Shown here: positions 8,324 through 15,863 of the stretch, piece after piece | Position numbering within the stretch: position 1 is the stretch's first letter | Layout of the letters: every line of letters begins with the position of its first letter | Assembly: GCA_937911325.1 (NCBI GenBank) | Contig: CALDSD010000005.1 | Span: 1 to 39,819 of the forward strand | Direction: 5' to 3' | Source of the DNA: an uncultured Neomegalonema sp. | GTDB lineage: Bacteria > Pseudomonadota > Alphaproteobacteria > Rhodobacterales > Rhodobacteraceae | DNA: 39,819 nt | Notes under the pieces: generated by a model | Database searches by the model: none | What the model was told of the DNA's origin: nothing | What the model saw: only the letters and a program-made list of their open reading frames with translations | Made by a program: the position numbers and the translations under genes

Positions 8324-8770
8324 ACGATCAAACCATCCATCCTATTGCTGGCGGCGGCTTTCGCCGCGATGTCGCTCGCGAGCCCGCCGGCGAAAGCGAA
8401 TGCCGCTGGTCCGAAGCGGTTCTCGATCGAGACGCAGATCCTCAGCAAGGCGCCAGTCGCCTTGATCGATCACAAGCGGCACAAGCACCGCAAGGTCTAT
8501 CGTCATCGCCATTACGAGCACGGCAAGTCGTATCGGCATAGCCATGCAGGCAAACGCGGACACAAACACTTTCACCGTCACGACGGCTACGGACGCCATG
8601 CCGAACATCGCGACCATCACCACCGCAAGTATGGCGGTAATTCGCACTACAACAAGAAACACGACCGTCATTACGATTCGAAGCACCACCGTAAAGACCG
8701 CAAACGCGAACGCCGGAAGGAAGCGCTGAAGCTCTTTGGCGCGTTCCTGGACGGTGTTGGCCGGCGCTAA
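8324..8770 (+). CDS. exported histidine-rich protein, apparent ACG start
   Basis: A signal-peptide-like start (IKPSILLLAAAFAAMSL, cleavage after AKANA) is followed by about 121 mature residues of which I count 22 histidines, many in HRH, HSH, HKHFHRH and DHHHRK clusters, interspersed with Lys, Arg and Tyr; the last 30 residues turn into KDRKRERRKEALKLFG. The histidine density suggests metal binding (Ni, Zn or Cu), an inference. No ATG precedes the signal peptide in frame. A perfect AGGAGG at 8313-8318 sits five bases before ACG at 8324, which encodes the expected first residue position; the TTG at 8345 would delete the basic n-region and has no SD. Either ACG is used or one base differs from ATG. 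Confidence 0.65.
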   Translation, partial: TIKPSILLLAAAFAAMSLASPPAKANAAGPKRFSIETQILSKAPVALIDHKRHKHRKVYRHRHYEHGKSYRHSHAGKRGHKHFHRHDGYGRHAEHRDHHHRKYGGNSHYNKKHDRHYDSKHHRKDRKRERRKEALKLFGAFLDGVGRR

Positions 8771-8873
8771 CGAGCGTGTGGCGAACGCAAAGGCGCCGGA
8801 TCCGCCTCCAAACCGCTGCGCTGCGTCCCTATCTATATTTAACGCGGGGACGCCCGGCCTTTGGGAGATTGGA

Positions 8874-9215
8874 ATGAAACGGTTGCTTTTGGCGGCGCTT
8901 GTCGCCGTTTTCGCGACGTCTGCTATCGTCGAGCCGACCCCGGCCAAAGCACAGAACAACGATCTGCTGTCCGCTTTGGGTTCTCTGGTTCAGGGGCAAC
9001 GGGATCGGAAATCGGATGAGGAGATCGAGCGCGAGGCGCGGGATCGCGCCTTGTCCCAAGCCCTGAGCAGCGGCGAGATTTCGCCCGGCGCGATCGTCGG
9101 CGGCTTTGTGACCTACCGCGAGGAGAAGCGCCGCCTCGAAGAGGAAGAGCGCCGCCGCCGCGATGAAGACCGCGACCGCGTTCTACGGGCCTTGCTCGGG
9201 GGGCTTGGCGGCTAG
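8874..9215 (+). CDS. small exported protein with charged C-terminal helix
   Basis: 113 residues beginning at ATG 8874 (GGGAGATTGGA upstream). Sec signal peptide MKRLLLAALVAVFATSAIV… with cleavage near AKAQ. The mature protein has LLSALGSLVQGQ, a long Glu/Arg-rich stretch likely to be an alpha-helix or coiled coil (DEEIEREARDRAL and EEKRRLEEEERRRRDEDRDR), a central GEISPGAIVGGFV turn and a hydrophobic glycine end, LLGGLGG. No family recognised. Its stop lies nine bases from the convergent leuC stop. Confidence 0.75.
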   Translation: MKRLLLAALVAVFATSAIVEPTPAKAQNNDLLSALGSLVQGQRDRKSDEEIEREARDRALSQALSSGEISPGAIVGGFVTYREEKRRLEEEERRRRDEDRDRVLRALLGGLGG

Positions 9216-9224
9216 CCGGCGCGT

Positions 9225-10637
9225 TTAGGTCAAGTCCCGAACATCCGTCAGACGACCCGTGATCGCCGCTGCGGCGGCCATGGCCGGCGACATCAGATGC
9301 GTCCGGCCTTTGTACCCCTGCCGACCCTCGAAGTTCCGGTTCGACGTCGAGGCGCAGCGCTCGCCCGGCTTGAGCTGATCAGGGTTCATGCCGAGGCACA
9401 TCGAGCAGCCCGCGAAGCGCCATTCAAACCCGGCTTCAATCAGCTGCTCGGCGATCCCTTCCTCTTCCGCCTGTGCGCGGACGAGGCCCGAACCCGGCAC
9501 GATCATCGCCCTTAGCCCGTCTTTCACCCTGCGGCCCTGCATGACTTTCGCGACTTCGCGCAGGTCTTCGATGCGGCCATTGGTGCAGGATCCGATAAAG
9601 ACCGTGTCGACCTCGACATCCTGCAGGCGAGCGCCGGGCGTCAGGCCCATGTAGTCAAGCGCGCGTTGCGCCGCCGCTTGCTTGCCGGCATCGCTGAAAT
9701 CGCCAGGGGACGGGACGGCGGCGTCGATCGGCAGAACGTCTTCCGGGCTGGTTCCCCATGTGACGACCGGCGCGATCTTCGCGCCGTCGAGCGTCACGAC
9801 CTTGTCGAAATGCGCGCCCTCTTCGGTATAGAGCGAACGCCAATGCGTCTCGGCCATTTCCCACGCGGCGCCTTTTGGCGCGCGGGGTTTCCCCTTGAGA
9901 TACTGGTACGTCTTCTCGTCAGGCGCGATCAGACCTGCGCGCGCGCCGCCTTCGATGGCCATGTTGCAGACCGTCATCCGGCCTTCCATCGACAGCGACT
10001 TGATCGCGTCGCCGCAATACTCGATCACGTGTCCCGTGCCGCCCGCGGTGCCGGTTTCGCCGATCACCGACAGGGTGATGTCCTTTGCGGTCACGCCGAT
10101 CGGCAGCTCGCCGGTCACCTCGACTTTCATGTTCTTGGATTTCTTCTGGATCAGGGTCTGGGTCGCGAGCACGTGCTCGACCTCAGACGTTCCGATCCCA
10201 TGCGCCAGCGAGCCGAACGCGCCGTGGGTGGCCGTGTGGCTGTCGCCGCAAACAATGGTCATGCCCGGTTGGGTGATCCCCTGTTCGGGGCCGATGATGT
10301 GCACGATGCCTTGACGGACGTCGTCGATGTCGAAGATCTCGACGCCGAAGTCCTTGGCGTTCTGACGCAACGCCTCGACCTGGATGCGCGACTGCTCGTC
10401 CTTGATCTCTCCGAGGCGATCTGCGGTCGTCGGAACGTTGTGATCGGGAACCGCGATCGTGGCTTCCGGCCGACGCACCTGCCGACCCGCCATACGCAGC
10501 CCTTCAAACGCCTGCGGCGAGGTCACCTCGTGCACGAGATGCATGTCGATGTAGAGCAGGCAGGTGCCGTCCTCCTGCTCGTGCGCCACATGGGCGTCCC
10601 AGATCTTGTCGTACAGGGTTTTCGGCGCAGCGCTCAT
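9225..10637 (-). CDS. leuC: 3-isopropylmalate dehydratase large subunit
   Basis: 470-residue catalytic subunit of isopropylmalate isomerase, carrying the 4Fe-4S cluster and acting with LeuD in leucine synthesis. Aconitase-family motifs: [47 protein letters not shown], the cluster cysteines in IGSCTNGR and [10 protein letters not shown], and the C-terminal [33 protein letters not shown] at 10637. Downstream it converges with the small exported protein gene; upstream lie an esterase and the rplS operon on the same strand. The gene is separated from its partner leuD by an accessory block. Confidence 0.97.
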   Translation of the reverse strand: MSAAPKTLYDKIWDAHVAHEQEDGTCLLYIDMHLVHEVTSPQAFEGLRMAGRQVRRPEATIAVPDHNVPTTADRLGEIKDEQSRIQVEALRQNAKDFGVEIFDIDDVRQGIVHIIGPEQGITQPGMTIVCGDSHTATHGAFGSLAHGIGTSEVEHVLATQTLIQKKSKNMKVEVTGELPIGVTAKDITLSVIGETGTAGGTGHVIEYCGDAIKSLSMEGRMTVCNMAIEGGARAGLIAPDEKTYQYLKGKPRAPKGAAWEMAETHWRSLYTEEGAHFDKVVTLDGAKIAPVVTWGTSPEDVLPIDAAVPSPGDFSDAGKQAAAQRALDYMGLTPGARLQDVEVDTVFIGSCTNGRIEDLREVAKVMQGRRVKDGLRAMIVPGSGLVRAQAEEEGIAEQLIEAGFEWRFAGCSMCLGMNPDQLKPGERCASTSNRNFEGRQGYKGRTHLMSPAMAAAAAITGRLTDVRDLT

Positions 10638-10680
10638 GTCGGCAATCTCGTCATGCTCGTGAAGATCGGCTCTTTTAGAA

Positions 10681-10695
10681 CCAGCGCGCCGCTGG
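10681..10695. repeat. short perfect inverted repeat between esterase and leuC
   Basis: CCAGCG – CGC – CGCTGG, a 6-base stem with a 3-base loop, in the 72-base gap before leuC. It is not followed by a T-run on the minus strand (TTCTAAAAG), so it could be a weak terminator, an operator or chance. Confidence 0.35.
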
Positions 10696-10709
10696 GATCA
10701 AGCCGAGGC

Positions 10710-11546
10710 TTACTGAACGGCGCCGAGTCCCTCGAACCAGTCGAGCGTCATCGCCGTCCATCCGCGGGGGGAGGCGTGTGCGCCGGGATGGAGCGCCAGT
10801 TCGAGCGCCGAGCCTGGCGCGCAATCCGTCCAGATCCGCCGCCAGATCGTTTCGCCCATCTCATAGGCGTCGGGATCATCCTTCCGGCAGCCGTTGGCGC
10901 GCCGGATCAAGTCGAGCCCTTCGAACAGGTCGCCCTGGGTGATGCGTCCGCCCGCCACTGAACGACCTTCGATCGGGACGACCTTGTCCGACCATCCATG
11001 CGTGTGGAGCATGCGGATCGGACCAGCGCAGGCGTCGGGCAGGGGCCGCCACAGCAATCCAGAGACCGGAGCATAGGCTGCGAAGCTCTCGGGCATGTCG
11101 CAGGCGCCGCGCCAGGTCATCATCCCGCCGCCGGAGAACCCAGCCAGCACCATTAGGCAGCGGTCGAGCTCAAATCGCTTGGTCGCGTCGTCGGCGATCT
11201 CGCGGAGAAACGTCACGTCGTCCCGCATCGCATCCGTCCCGAACGCGTTCCACCGATAGCCGCCGCGGCCGCCGCCGCGCGGTTGACCGGTCGGAGCAAC
11301 CACGGCGTAGCCACGGGCTAGAAGCGCTTTGACCAACCCGCGGTTCTTCATCTGACCTTCGCCCGAACCGCCCCAGCCGTGCAGATAGATCACCGCCGGG
11401 TGCGGGGCGTCGCCCTCTGGAAGTTCAATGTGATAAAGGCCGCCTCCCGCCTCGCAGGGCGCCGGGCCGCCGCACCCTTGCGCGGTCGCGGCGCTCGACG
11501 CGGCCGCGGTCATCAGGAAAGCCAGAGCTGCCACGACTCGAAGCAT
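10710..11546 (-). CDS. exported PHB-depolymerase/LpqC-type esterase (alpha/beta hydrolase)
   Basis: 278 residues. The open frame runs much further 5', across the rplS terminator, but the ATG at 11546 has AGAGG six bases upstream and begins a clean Sec signal peptide (MLRVVAALAFLMTAAAS…, cut near ATAQ). The mature enzyme reads as the esterase-PHB-depolymerase family: IYLHGWGGSGEGQMKN (oxyanion region), GYAVVAPTGQ, WNAFGTD, DVTFLREIADDA, the nucleophile elbow LAGFSGGGMM, the Asp segment HTHGWSDKVVP and the catalytic His in HPGAHASPRGW. Six or more cysteines in the mature part suggest disulfides. Substrate may be feruloyl or other esters, or short PHA; it is not certain. Lies after the rplS terminator, so it probably has its own promoter. 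Confidence 0.9.
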   Translation of the reverse strand: MLRVVAALAFLMTAAASSAATAQGCGGPAPCEAGGGLYHIELPEGDAPHPAVIYLHGWGGSGEGQMKNRGLVKALLARGYAVVAPTGQPRGGGRGGYRWNAFGTDAMRDDVTFLREIADDATKRFELDRCLMVLAGFSGGGMMTWRGACDMPESFAAYAPVSGLLWRPLPDACAGPIRMLHTHGWSDKVVPIEGRSVAGGRITQGDLFEGLDLIRRANGCRKDDPDAYEMGETIWRRIWTDCAPGSALELALHPGAHASPRGWTAMTLDWFEGLGAVQ

Positions 11547-11629
11547 TCGGGGCCTCTGAACTAACGCCATCGAGAACAGGACATAAGCCGTAATCGCCGA
11601 TGGTCTCACCGCACGTTGCCGTGAGCACG

Positions 11630-11658
11630 AAAAAACGCGCCCGCCGGAGCGAGCGCGT
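11630..11658 (-). terminator. Rho-independent terminator of the ffh–rplS operon
   Basis: On the minus strand a 10-base-pair stem (ACGCGC plus TCGC pairing with GCGG plus GCGCGT, including one T·G pair) with a TCCG loop is followed immediately by six T residues. It lies 28 bases after the rplS stop and is the strongest intrinsic terminator in the window. Confidence 0.9.
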
Positions 11659-11685
11659 CGCAATCGCGTAGAGGCGACGCCGAGA

Positions 11686-12081
11686 CTATTCGGCTGCCGG
11701 ACGCTGTTCTTTCTTCGGCTTGTAGTTGGCGTCCTCGGCGATCCGAGCCGATTTGCCGCGGCGCGAGCGCAGATAGTAGAGCTTGCCGCGACGCACCCGG
11801 CCGCGACGCACGACGTCGACCGACTCGACCACTGGCGAGTAGAGCGGGAACACGCGCTCGACGCCTTCGCCAAAGCTGATTTTGCGAACCGTGAAGCTGG
11901 CGTTCAGACCACCGCCGTTCCGGGCGATGCAGACGCCTTCATAGTTCTGCACACGGGTCTTGTTGCCTTCCTGGATGCGCACGCCGACACGGATTGTGTC
12001 GCCCGCCTTGAAATCCGGGATCTTCTTTTTCGAGGCGAGTTCCGCCTGATGCTCGGCCTCGAGCTGCTGAAGCAAGTTCAT
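11686..12081 (-). CDS. rplS: 50S ribosomal protein L19
   Basis: 131 residues at the 30S–50S interface of the ribosome. Starts [15 protein letters not shown], and contains the family signature [61 protein letters not shown] and the basic [24 protein letters not shown]. The longer open frame upstream overlaps trmD and is not part of the protein; the ATG at 12081 overlaps the trmD stop by four bases (ATGA), implying translational coupling. Last gene of the operon, with a terminator directly behind. Confidence 0.98.
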   Translation of the reverse strand: MNLLQQLEAEHQAELASKKKIPDFKAGDTIRVGVRIQEGNKTRVQNYEGVCIARNGGGLNASFTVRKISFGEGVERVFPLYSPVVESVDVVRRGRVRRGKLYYLRSRRGKSARIAEDANYKPKKEQRPAAE

Positions 12082-12881
12082 GACGCGTCGTCCTGTTTTG
12101 TCTTGTCCGCATCCGATTGCTCTGCCGGAGCCTGGCCATCTTCCTGCCGAGACAGGTGGGCCTTCCAGAGGTCGGGACGCCGTTCTTTGGTCAGGGCTTC
12201 CGAACGGGCGCGCCGCCATGCGTTTACGTTCGCATGATGACCCGAAAGCAGAACTTCCGGGATCGCGCGGCCTTCCCACTCGGTGGGCCGTGTGTACTGC
12301 GGATGCTCCAACAGGCCCGCAGCAAAACTCTCCTCCTCAAGCGATTCCGGGTCGCCAAGCACGCCGGGTAAAAGGCGCAGCACGGCATCCAAAACCGCCA
12401 TCGCCGGGATCTCGCCGCCTGTATAGACCGCGTCCCCGACACAAATCTCCTCGACGCCGCGCGCTTCCAGCGCCCTTTCGTCGATCCCTTCGAACCGGCC
12501 GCAGAGCAGGGTGACCCCGTCTCCCGCCGCCAGTTCCCGCGCGCGCGCTTGGGTGAAAGGCGCGCCCCGCGGGGACAAATAAATAACAGGCCAACGCGTT
12601 CGCCCGATCGGAGATCCGACCAGAGCTTCCGCATCCGCCTGAGCTTTGTCGATCGCTCCCGCAGCGATATCAGGCCTCATCACAAGTCCTGGACCGCCGC
12701 CTGCGGGAGGCGCGTCGACAGAGCGGTGCTTATCGGTGGAAAAGTCGCGGAAGTCCAGCGTTTTTAGGGTCCAGATCCCGTCGTTCAGGGCCGTCCCGAG
12801 CAAGGAGCGCCCCAGTGGGCCGGGGAACATCTCCGGGAACAGGGTGCCGACGATCGCGTGAAACGGACGGCGCGGCGTCAT
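12078..12881 (-). CDS. trmD: tRNA (guanine37-N1)-methyltransferase
   Basis: 267 residues. Methylates G37 next to the anticodon of tRNAs reading CNN, including tRNA-Pro, using S-adenosylmethionine, to prevent +1 frameshifting. SPOUT/knot family motifs: [69 protein letters not shown], and the knot/SAM loop [64 protein letters not shown] is family-typical. Joined by ATGA overlaps to rimM upstream and rplS downstream. C-terminal tail after the conserved domain is polar and variable. Confidence 0.98.
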   Translation of the reverse strand: MTPRRPFHAIVGTLFPEMFPGPLGRSLLGTALNDGIWTLKTLDFRDFSTDKHRSVDAPPAGGGPGLVMRPDIAAGAIDKAQADAEALVGSPIGRTRWPVIYLSPRGAPFTQARARELAAGDGVTLLCGRFEGIDERALEARGVEEICVGDAVYTGGEIPAMAVLDAVLRLLPGVLGDPESLEEESFAAGLLEHPQYTRPTEWEGRAIPEVLLSGHHANVNAWRRARSEALTKERRPDLWKAHLSRQEDGQAPAEQSDADKTKQDDAS

Positions 12882-13456
12882 TGTTGACCTTTCGCCTGCT
12901 TATCCTGACGATCGCCCGCCTCGGTTTCCTCGGGCGGATCCACCAGAATGCGCCCGGCTTGCAGGTCGATTTCCGGCACAGCCGCCTTGGTGAACGGCAC
13001 CAGCAGCGTGGGGCCTTTGGGGCGAGCGACCTCGACGAAGTCTCCCGCGCCGTAGTTTTGCACCGATCGCACGCGGCCCAAAGCCCCGCCGTCAATCCCC
13101 ACGACGTCCAACCCGATCAGATCGGCGTGGTAGAACTCTTCCTCTTCGGGTTCCGGCAACGCGGCGCGGGGGGCGTAGAGGCGCACGCCTTTCAGGGCTT
13201 CGGCCTCTTCGCGCGTGCGAACGCCGGAGAGCCGCGCGGCCCAGCCGCCTTTGACGGGTCGGGTGAGCTTGACCTCGAATTCACGCCGACCGTCCTCTGA
13301 ACTCAAAGGCCCATAGGCGGCGATCGCCTCTGGATCATCGGTGAACGGTTTGATCCGCGCCTCGCCCCGTACGCCGAAAGCGCCGGCGATGGCGCCGACG
13401 CAAACACGTTCGACCTCGGGGTCGTTTGCTCCGAGTGGTTTGTGTGCAGCCGCCAT
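12878..13456 (-). CDS. rimM: 16S rRNA processing protein RimM
   Basis: 192 residues; assists 30S head maturation and binds S19. N-terminal RimM barrel starts at VCVGAIAGAFGVRGEARIKPFTDDPEAI, followed by the PRC-barrel half EFYHADLIGLDV…GRVRSVQNYGAGDFVEV and LLVPFTKAAVPEIDLQAGRILVDPP. The first ~17 residues and a charged QDKQAKGQQ tail are outside the family core. The ATG at 13456 lies 25 bases after the rpsP stop; the stop overlaps trmD by four bases. Confidence 0.96.
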   Translation of the reverse strand: MAAAHKPLGANDPEVERVCVGAIAGAFGVRGEARIKPFTDDPEAIAAYGPLSSEDGRREFEVKLTRPVKGGWAARLSGVRTREEAEALKGVRLYAPRAALPEPEEEEFYHADLIGLDVVGIDGGALGRVRSVQNYGAGDFVEVARPKGPTLLVPFTKAAVPEIDLQAGRILVDPPEETEAGDRQDKQAKGQQ

Positions 13457-13480
13457 CGACGCCGTCCCAGAGGTAGAAGG

Positions 13481-13954
13481 TTACCCTTTCGGAGCCTCTT
13501 CAGCCGCGGCTTCCTCCGCCGGAGCTTCTTCGGCCGGGGCTTCTTCGGCCGGAGTTTCTTCCGCAGGAGCCTCCTCAGCCGGCGCCTCGGCAGCGGCCTT
13601 GGCGGCCTCTTCAGCTTCGGCGAGCTTGGCCGCTTTCTCTTCCGCGCGCTCTTGAGCTTTCTTGCCCGGCTGCGCTTTCTCCATGTTGGCGCGTTCTTTT
13701 TTCTCGATTTCGCCGGCCGCCTCGAGGAAGCGGGAGATGCGATCGGTGGGCTGCGCGCCTTTCGAGATCCAGTCCTTGATCTTCTCGACATCCATCACGA
13801 TGCGCTTCTCGTGGTCTTTCGGAAGCTGCGGGTTGTAGGTGCCGAGCTTCTCGATGAACCGGCCGTCGCGGGGCATGCGGCTGTCGGCGGCGACGATCGA
13901 ATAGAAGGGGCGTTTCTTTGACCCGCCGCGGGCGAGCCGGATTTTGATAGCCAT
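13481..13954 (-). CDS. rpsP: 30S ribosomal protein S16 with long acidic C-terminal extension
   Basis: 157 residues. The first ~80 are the S16 core: [63 protein letters not shown]. The remaining half is a charged helix ([26 protein letters not shown]) and then a run of AEEAP-type pentads ending in KG. Enlarged S16 tails are known in alphaproteobacteria; typical S16 in other phyla ends shortly after the core. Located 34 bases behind the chorismate mutase stop and 24 before rimM. Confidence 0.97.
   Translation of the reverse strand: MAIKIRLARGGSKKRPFYSIVAADSRMPRDGRFIEKLGTYNPQLPKDHEKRIVMDVEKIKDWISKGAQPTDRISRFLEAAGEIEKKERANMEKAQPGKKAQERAEEKAAKLAEAEEAAKAAAEAPAEEAPAEETPAEEAPAEEAPAEEAAAEEAPKG
13490..13591 (-). 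repeat. 15-base tandem repeats encoding the AEEAP tail of S16
   Basis: Six complete 15-base units plus a partial one encode pentads of [10 protein letters not shown] and AEEAA. Units differ mainly at third positions and by single residues, so the array is imperfect and may vary in copy number between strains. Confidence 0.75.
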
Positions 13955-13988
13955 TTTAGTCTCTCCGTTTGGAACTCAGCAAAAGGTG

Positions 13989-14285
13989 TCAGCCGCGAGC
14001 GGCTTGGTGATGTTTGATGACTTCTTGGATGATGAAGTTGATGAACTTCTCCGCGAAATCGGGGTCCAGACCAGCGTCTTCGGCCAGGGTGCGCAGTCGC
14101 GCGATCTGGCGTTCCTCGCGGGCGGGATCGGAGGGCGGCAGGTTATGCGCCGCTTTGAGCGCGCCGACCGCCTGGGTCTGTTTGAACCGCTCGGCCAGCG
14201 TGTGCAGCAAAACGGCGTCGAGATTGTCGATACTTGCGCGGTGACGCAGCAGCTGCGCCATCGCTTCTTCGTTCGAGGTGGTCAT
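13989..14285 (-). CDS. chorismate mutase, AroQ type
   Basis: 98 residues, all helical, matching the AroQ class of chorismate mutases that rearrange chorismate to prephenate for phenylalanine and tyrosine. Visible: LLRHRASIDNLDAVLLHTLAERF (the R…D/N…L-L pattern of helix 1), KAAHNLPPSDPAREERQIARL (K, R and E of the active site) and DPDFAEKFINFIIQEVIKHHQ at the end. It starts with ATG at 14285 after GGAGG, overlapping the upstream GNAT stop by four bases. A chorismate mutase between ffh and rpsP is a recurring alphaproteobacterial arrangement. Its aromatic-synthesis role has no evident link with translation. Confidence 0.92.
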   Translation of the reverse strand: MTTSNEEAMAQLLRHRASIDNLDAVLLHTLAERFKQTQAVGALKAAHNLPPSDPAREERQIARLRTLAEDAGLDPDFAEKFINFIIQEVIKHHQAARG

Positions 14286-14797
14286 TGGAGCGCCTCCGGG
14301 GGCGGATGACGAAAAACGATGTCTTCAGGATCGGGGCGAGCGGCATCCGCGTCGCGTGTCGCGTTCAGGCGCTCGGCGACGGCGATCGAGGCGGCGTTCC
14401 TGGCGTCGACGTAAGAGACCAAAGTCGCAAGCCCGAGGGTCTCATACGCAAACCGTCTCGCCTGGTGGGCGGCTTCGGTCGCGTAGCCCTGACCACGCGC
14501 CGCGGGCGCCAGCATCCAACCCAGTTCGGTCTCGGGAAAGTGCGGCGGCTTGTCGATGCCGACCATCCCGATAAACGCGTCCGAGCCGGAACGGCAGAGC
14601 GTCCACGAGCCAAAACCAAGCAGCGCCCAGGTTCCGACTTCGGCGCCGAAGGCCATCCACGAGGTTTCGGCGTCATAGGGGCCGCCCATCATTTCCGCCG
14701 CAGGCGCCGCCATAAGCGCGTGATAGGCCGGGTAATCCGAAGGTTTTGGCGCGCGAAGAACCAATCGATCTGTTTGAAGGGTCGGTATCTGCGTCAT
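14282..14797 (-). CDS. GNAT acetyltransferase, RimJ/RimL type (copy 1, nearest rpsP)
   Basis: 171 residues starting at the ATG 14797 behind AGGGGG; a longer open frame upstream only shadows the neighbouring gene. RimJ/RimL-type Acetyltransf_3 pattern: LQTDRLVLRAPKPSDY at the N terminus, GSWTLCRSGSDAFIGMVGI, PETELGWMLAPAARGQGYATEAA (motif A, acetyl-CoA loop) and VSYVDARNAASIAVAERLNA. Such enzymes modify N-terminal or side-chain amines of proteins or small molecules; the substrate is unknown. It is the last of three consecutive paralogues, all joined by 4-base overlaps. Confidence 0.92.
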   Translation of the reverse strand: MTQIPTLQTDRLVLRAPKPSDYPAYHALMAAPAAEMMGGPYDAETSWMAFGAEVGTWALLGFGSWTLCRSGSDAFIGMVGIDKPPHFPETELGWMLAPAARGQGYATEAAHQARRFAYETLGLATLVSYVDARNAASIAVAERLNATRDADAARPDPEDIVFRHPPPEALQ

Positions 14798-15321
14798 GCC
14801 GCCCCCTGCGCCGCGAGGCTGTCCGGAGACGGGTGCCTGTAAATCCCCATCAGCCCATAGCGCACGTGCTGGTAGTCGCTTTCGTAGACCGCTCCCAAGC
14901 GCTCCGCCAATGCGATCGAGCGCAGGTTCTGCGGGTCGATGAGGCTGATTGCGGTTGTCCAGCCCAGCTCTTCGTAGACGTATCGGCGCGCGCGCGCCGC
15001 CGCCTCCCGCGCGATGCCTCGTCCTTCGGCGCGGGCGTGTATCGACCATCCGATCTCGGGCTCTGGCCAGCCTTCCGGGAACCACGGACCCACAAGTCCG
15101 CAGTAGAGGCCGGTGTCGCGCTCCTCCACCGCAAAATGCCCAAAGCCGCGAAGCGACCAATGGCCGATCATCGTCGCGAAAACACGCCATGCCTGGTCGC
15201 GCTCAAGCGGTCCGCCAACAAACCCGGACCGCGCCGATGCGTAGAACTCGGCTTCCGCGTCGAAATCCGACTGGCTGGGCGCTCGCAGGATCAGGCGCTC
15301 GGTTTCCAGGGTCGGGATCAT
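14794..15321 (-). CDS. GNAT acetyltransferase, RimJ/RimL type (copy 2)
   Basis: 175 residues. Begins MIPTLETERLILRAPSQSDF, and closely resembles its upstream neighbour: GHWSLRGFGHFAVEE, GLVGPWFPEGWPEPEIGW, AEGRGIAREAAARARRYVYEELGW (acetyl-CoA loop), ISLIDPQNLRSIALAERLGA and YRHPSPDSL at the end. Start at 15321 overlaps the stop of copy 3 by four bases, with GGGGA upstream. Copies 2 and 3 are clearly recent paralogues (shared GPW.P..WPE.EIGW and HPSPD motifs), more alike to each other than to copy 1. Confidence 0.92.
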   Translation of the reverse strand: MIPTLETERLILRAPSQSDFDAEAEFYASARSGFVGGPLERDQAWRVFATMIGHWSLRGFGHFAVEERDTGLYCGLVGPWFPEGWPEPEIGWSIHARAEGRGIAREAAARARRYVYEELGWTTAISLIDPQNLRSIALAERLGAVYESDYQHVRYGLMGIYRHPSPDSLAAQGAA

Positions 15322-15863
15322 GCGGCGATCCCCGCGCGCACGGCGTCCGGCGAGGGGTGCCGGTAGGTCTCGCAAGGCTCGCCTTGAGGCCACGCGGCAT
15401 CCTCATCAAGGTGCGCGCCGAGGCGCTTTGCGAGGGCGATCGACCGATGGTTGTCGGGGTGGATGTAGCTGACGGCGGTATCCCAGCCAAGCGTGTCGTA
15501 TGCGTGCTGACGCGCGGCGAGCGACGCCTCGTACGCAAGGCCTCGACCTTCATACTCGGTTCGCCAAATCGTCCAGCCGATCTCGCGCTCTGGCCAGTCG
15601 AACGGATGCCAGGGACCGACCATGCCGATCGCCTGGTCCGAGCCCTTGAGCGTGAAGATGAACGAACCGTATCCGCGCAGCGCCCAGTGACCGATCGCGT
15701 GCCCGAACGCCCGCCAGGCCATTCCGTCATCCATGGCGCCGCCGATAAACCGTGCGCGGTTCGAAACAGCGAACGCGCGCCACGAGTCCCAGTCCGCGCC
15801 TTGGGGGGCGCGGAGCACGAGGCGCTCGGTCTCGATGGACGATATGCCGGCGAGCGAAATCAC
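15318..15863 (-). CDS. GNAT acetyltransferase, RimJ/RimL type (copy 3, adjacent to ffh)
   Basis: 181 residues beginning with GTG at 15863, whose TG is shared with the ffh TGA stop (GTGA overlap). Motifs: IETERLVLRAPQGADW, GHWALRGYGSFIFTL, GMVGPWHPFDWPEREIGW, EGRGLAYEASLAARQHAYDTLGW and VSYIHPDNHRSIALAKRLGA, ending in YRHPSPDAVRAGI. The overlap with ffh and the start-stop coupling down to the chorismate mutase indicate one polycistronic message. The substrate is not known; a link to ribosomal or SRP protein acetylation would be speculation from context only. Confidence 0.92.
   Translation of the reverse strand: MISLAGISSIETERLVLRAPQGADWDSWRAFAVSNRARFIGGAMDDGMAWRAFGHAIGHWALRGYGSFIFTLKGSDQAIGMVGPWHPFDWPEREIGWTIWRTEYEGRGLAYEASLAARQHAYDTLGWDTAVSYIHPDNHRSIALAKRLGAHLDEDAAWPQGEPCETYRHPSPDAVRAGIAA

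Noticed and set aside
9666-10961. 431-residue open frame antisense to leuC
   Set aside because: Shadow of a conserved coding gene; rich in Arg/Asp/His, which is the usual product of antisense reading in high-GC DNA.
14282-15190. 302-residue frame as a longer GNAT protein
   Set aside because: The first 131 residues overlap the previous GNAT in another frame; the true start is the coupled ATG at 14797.
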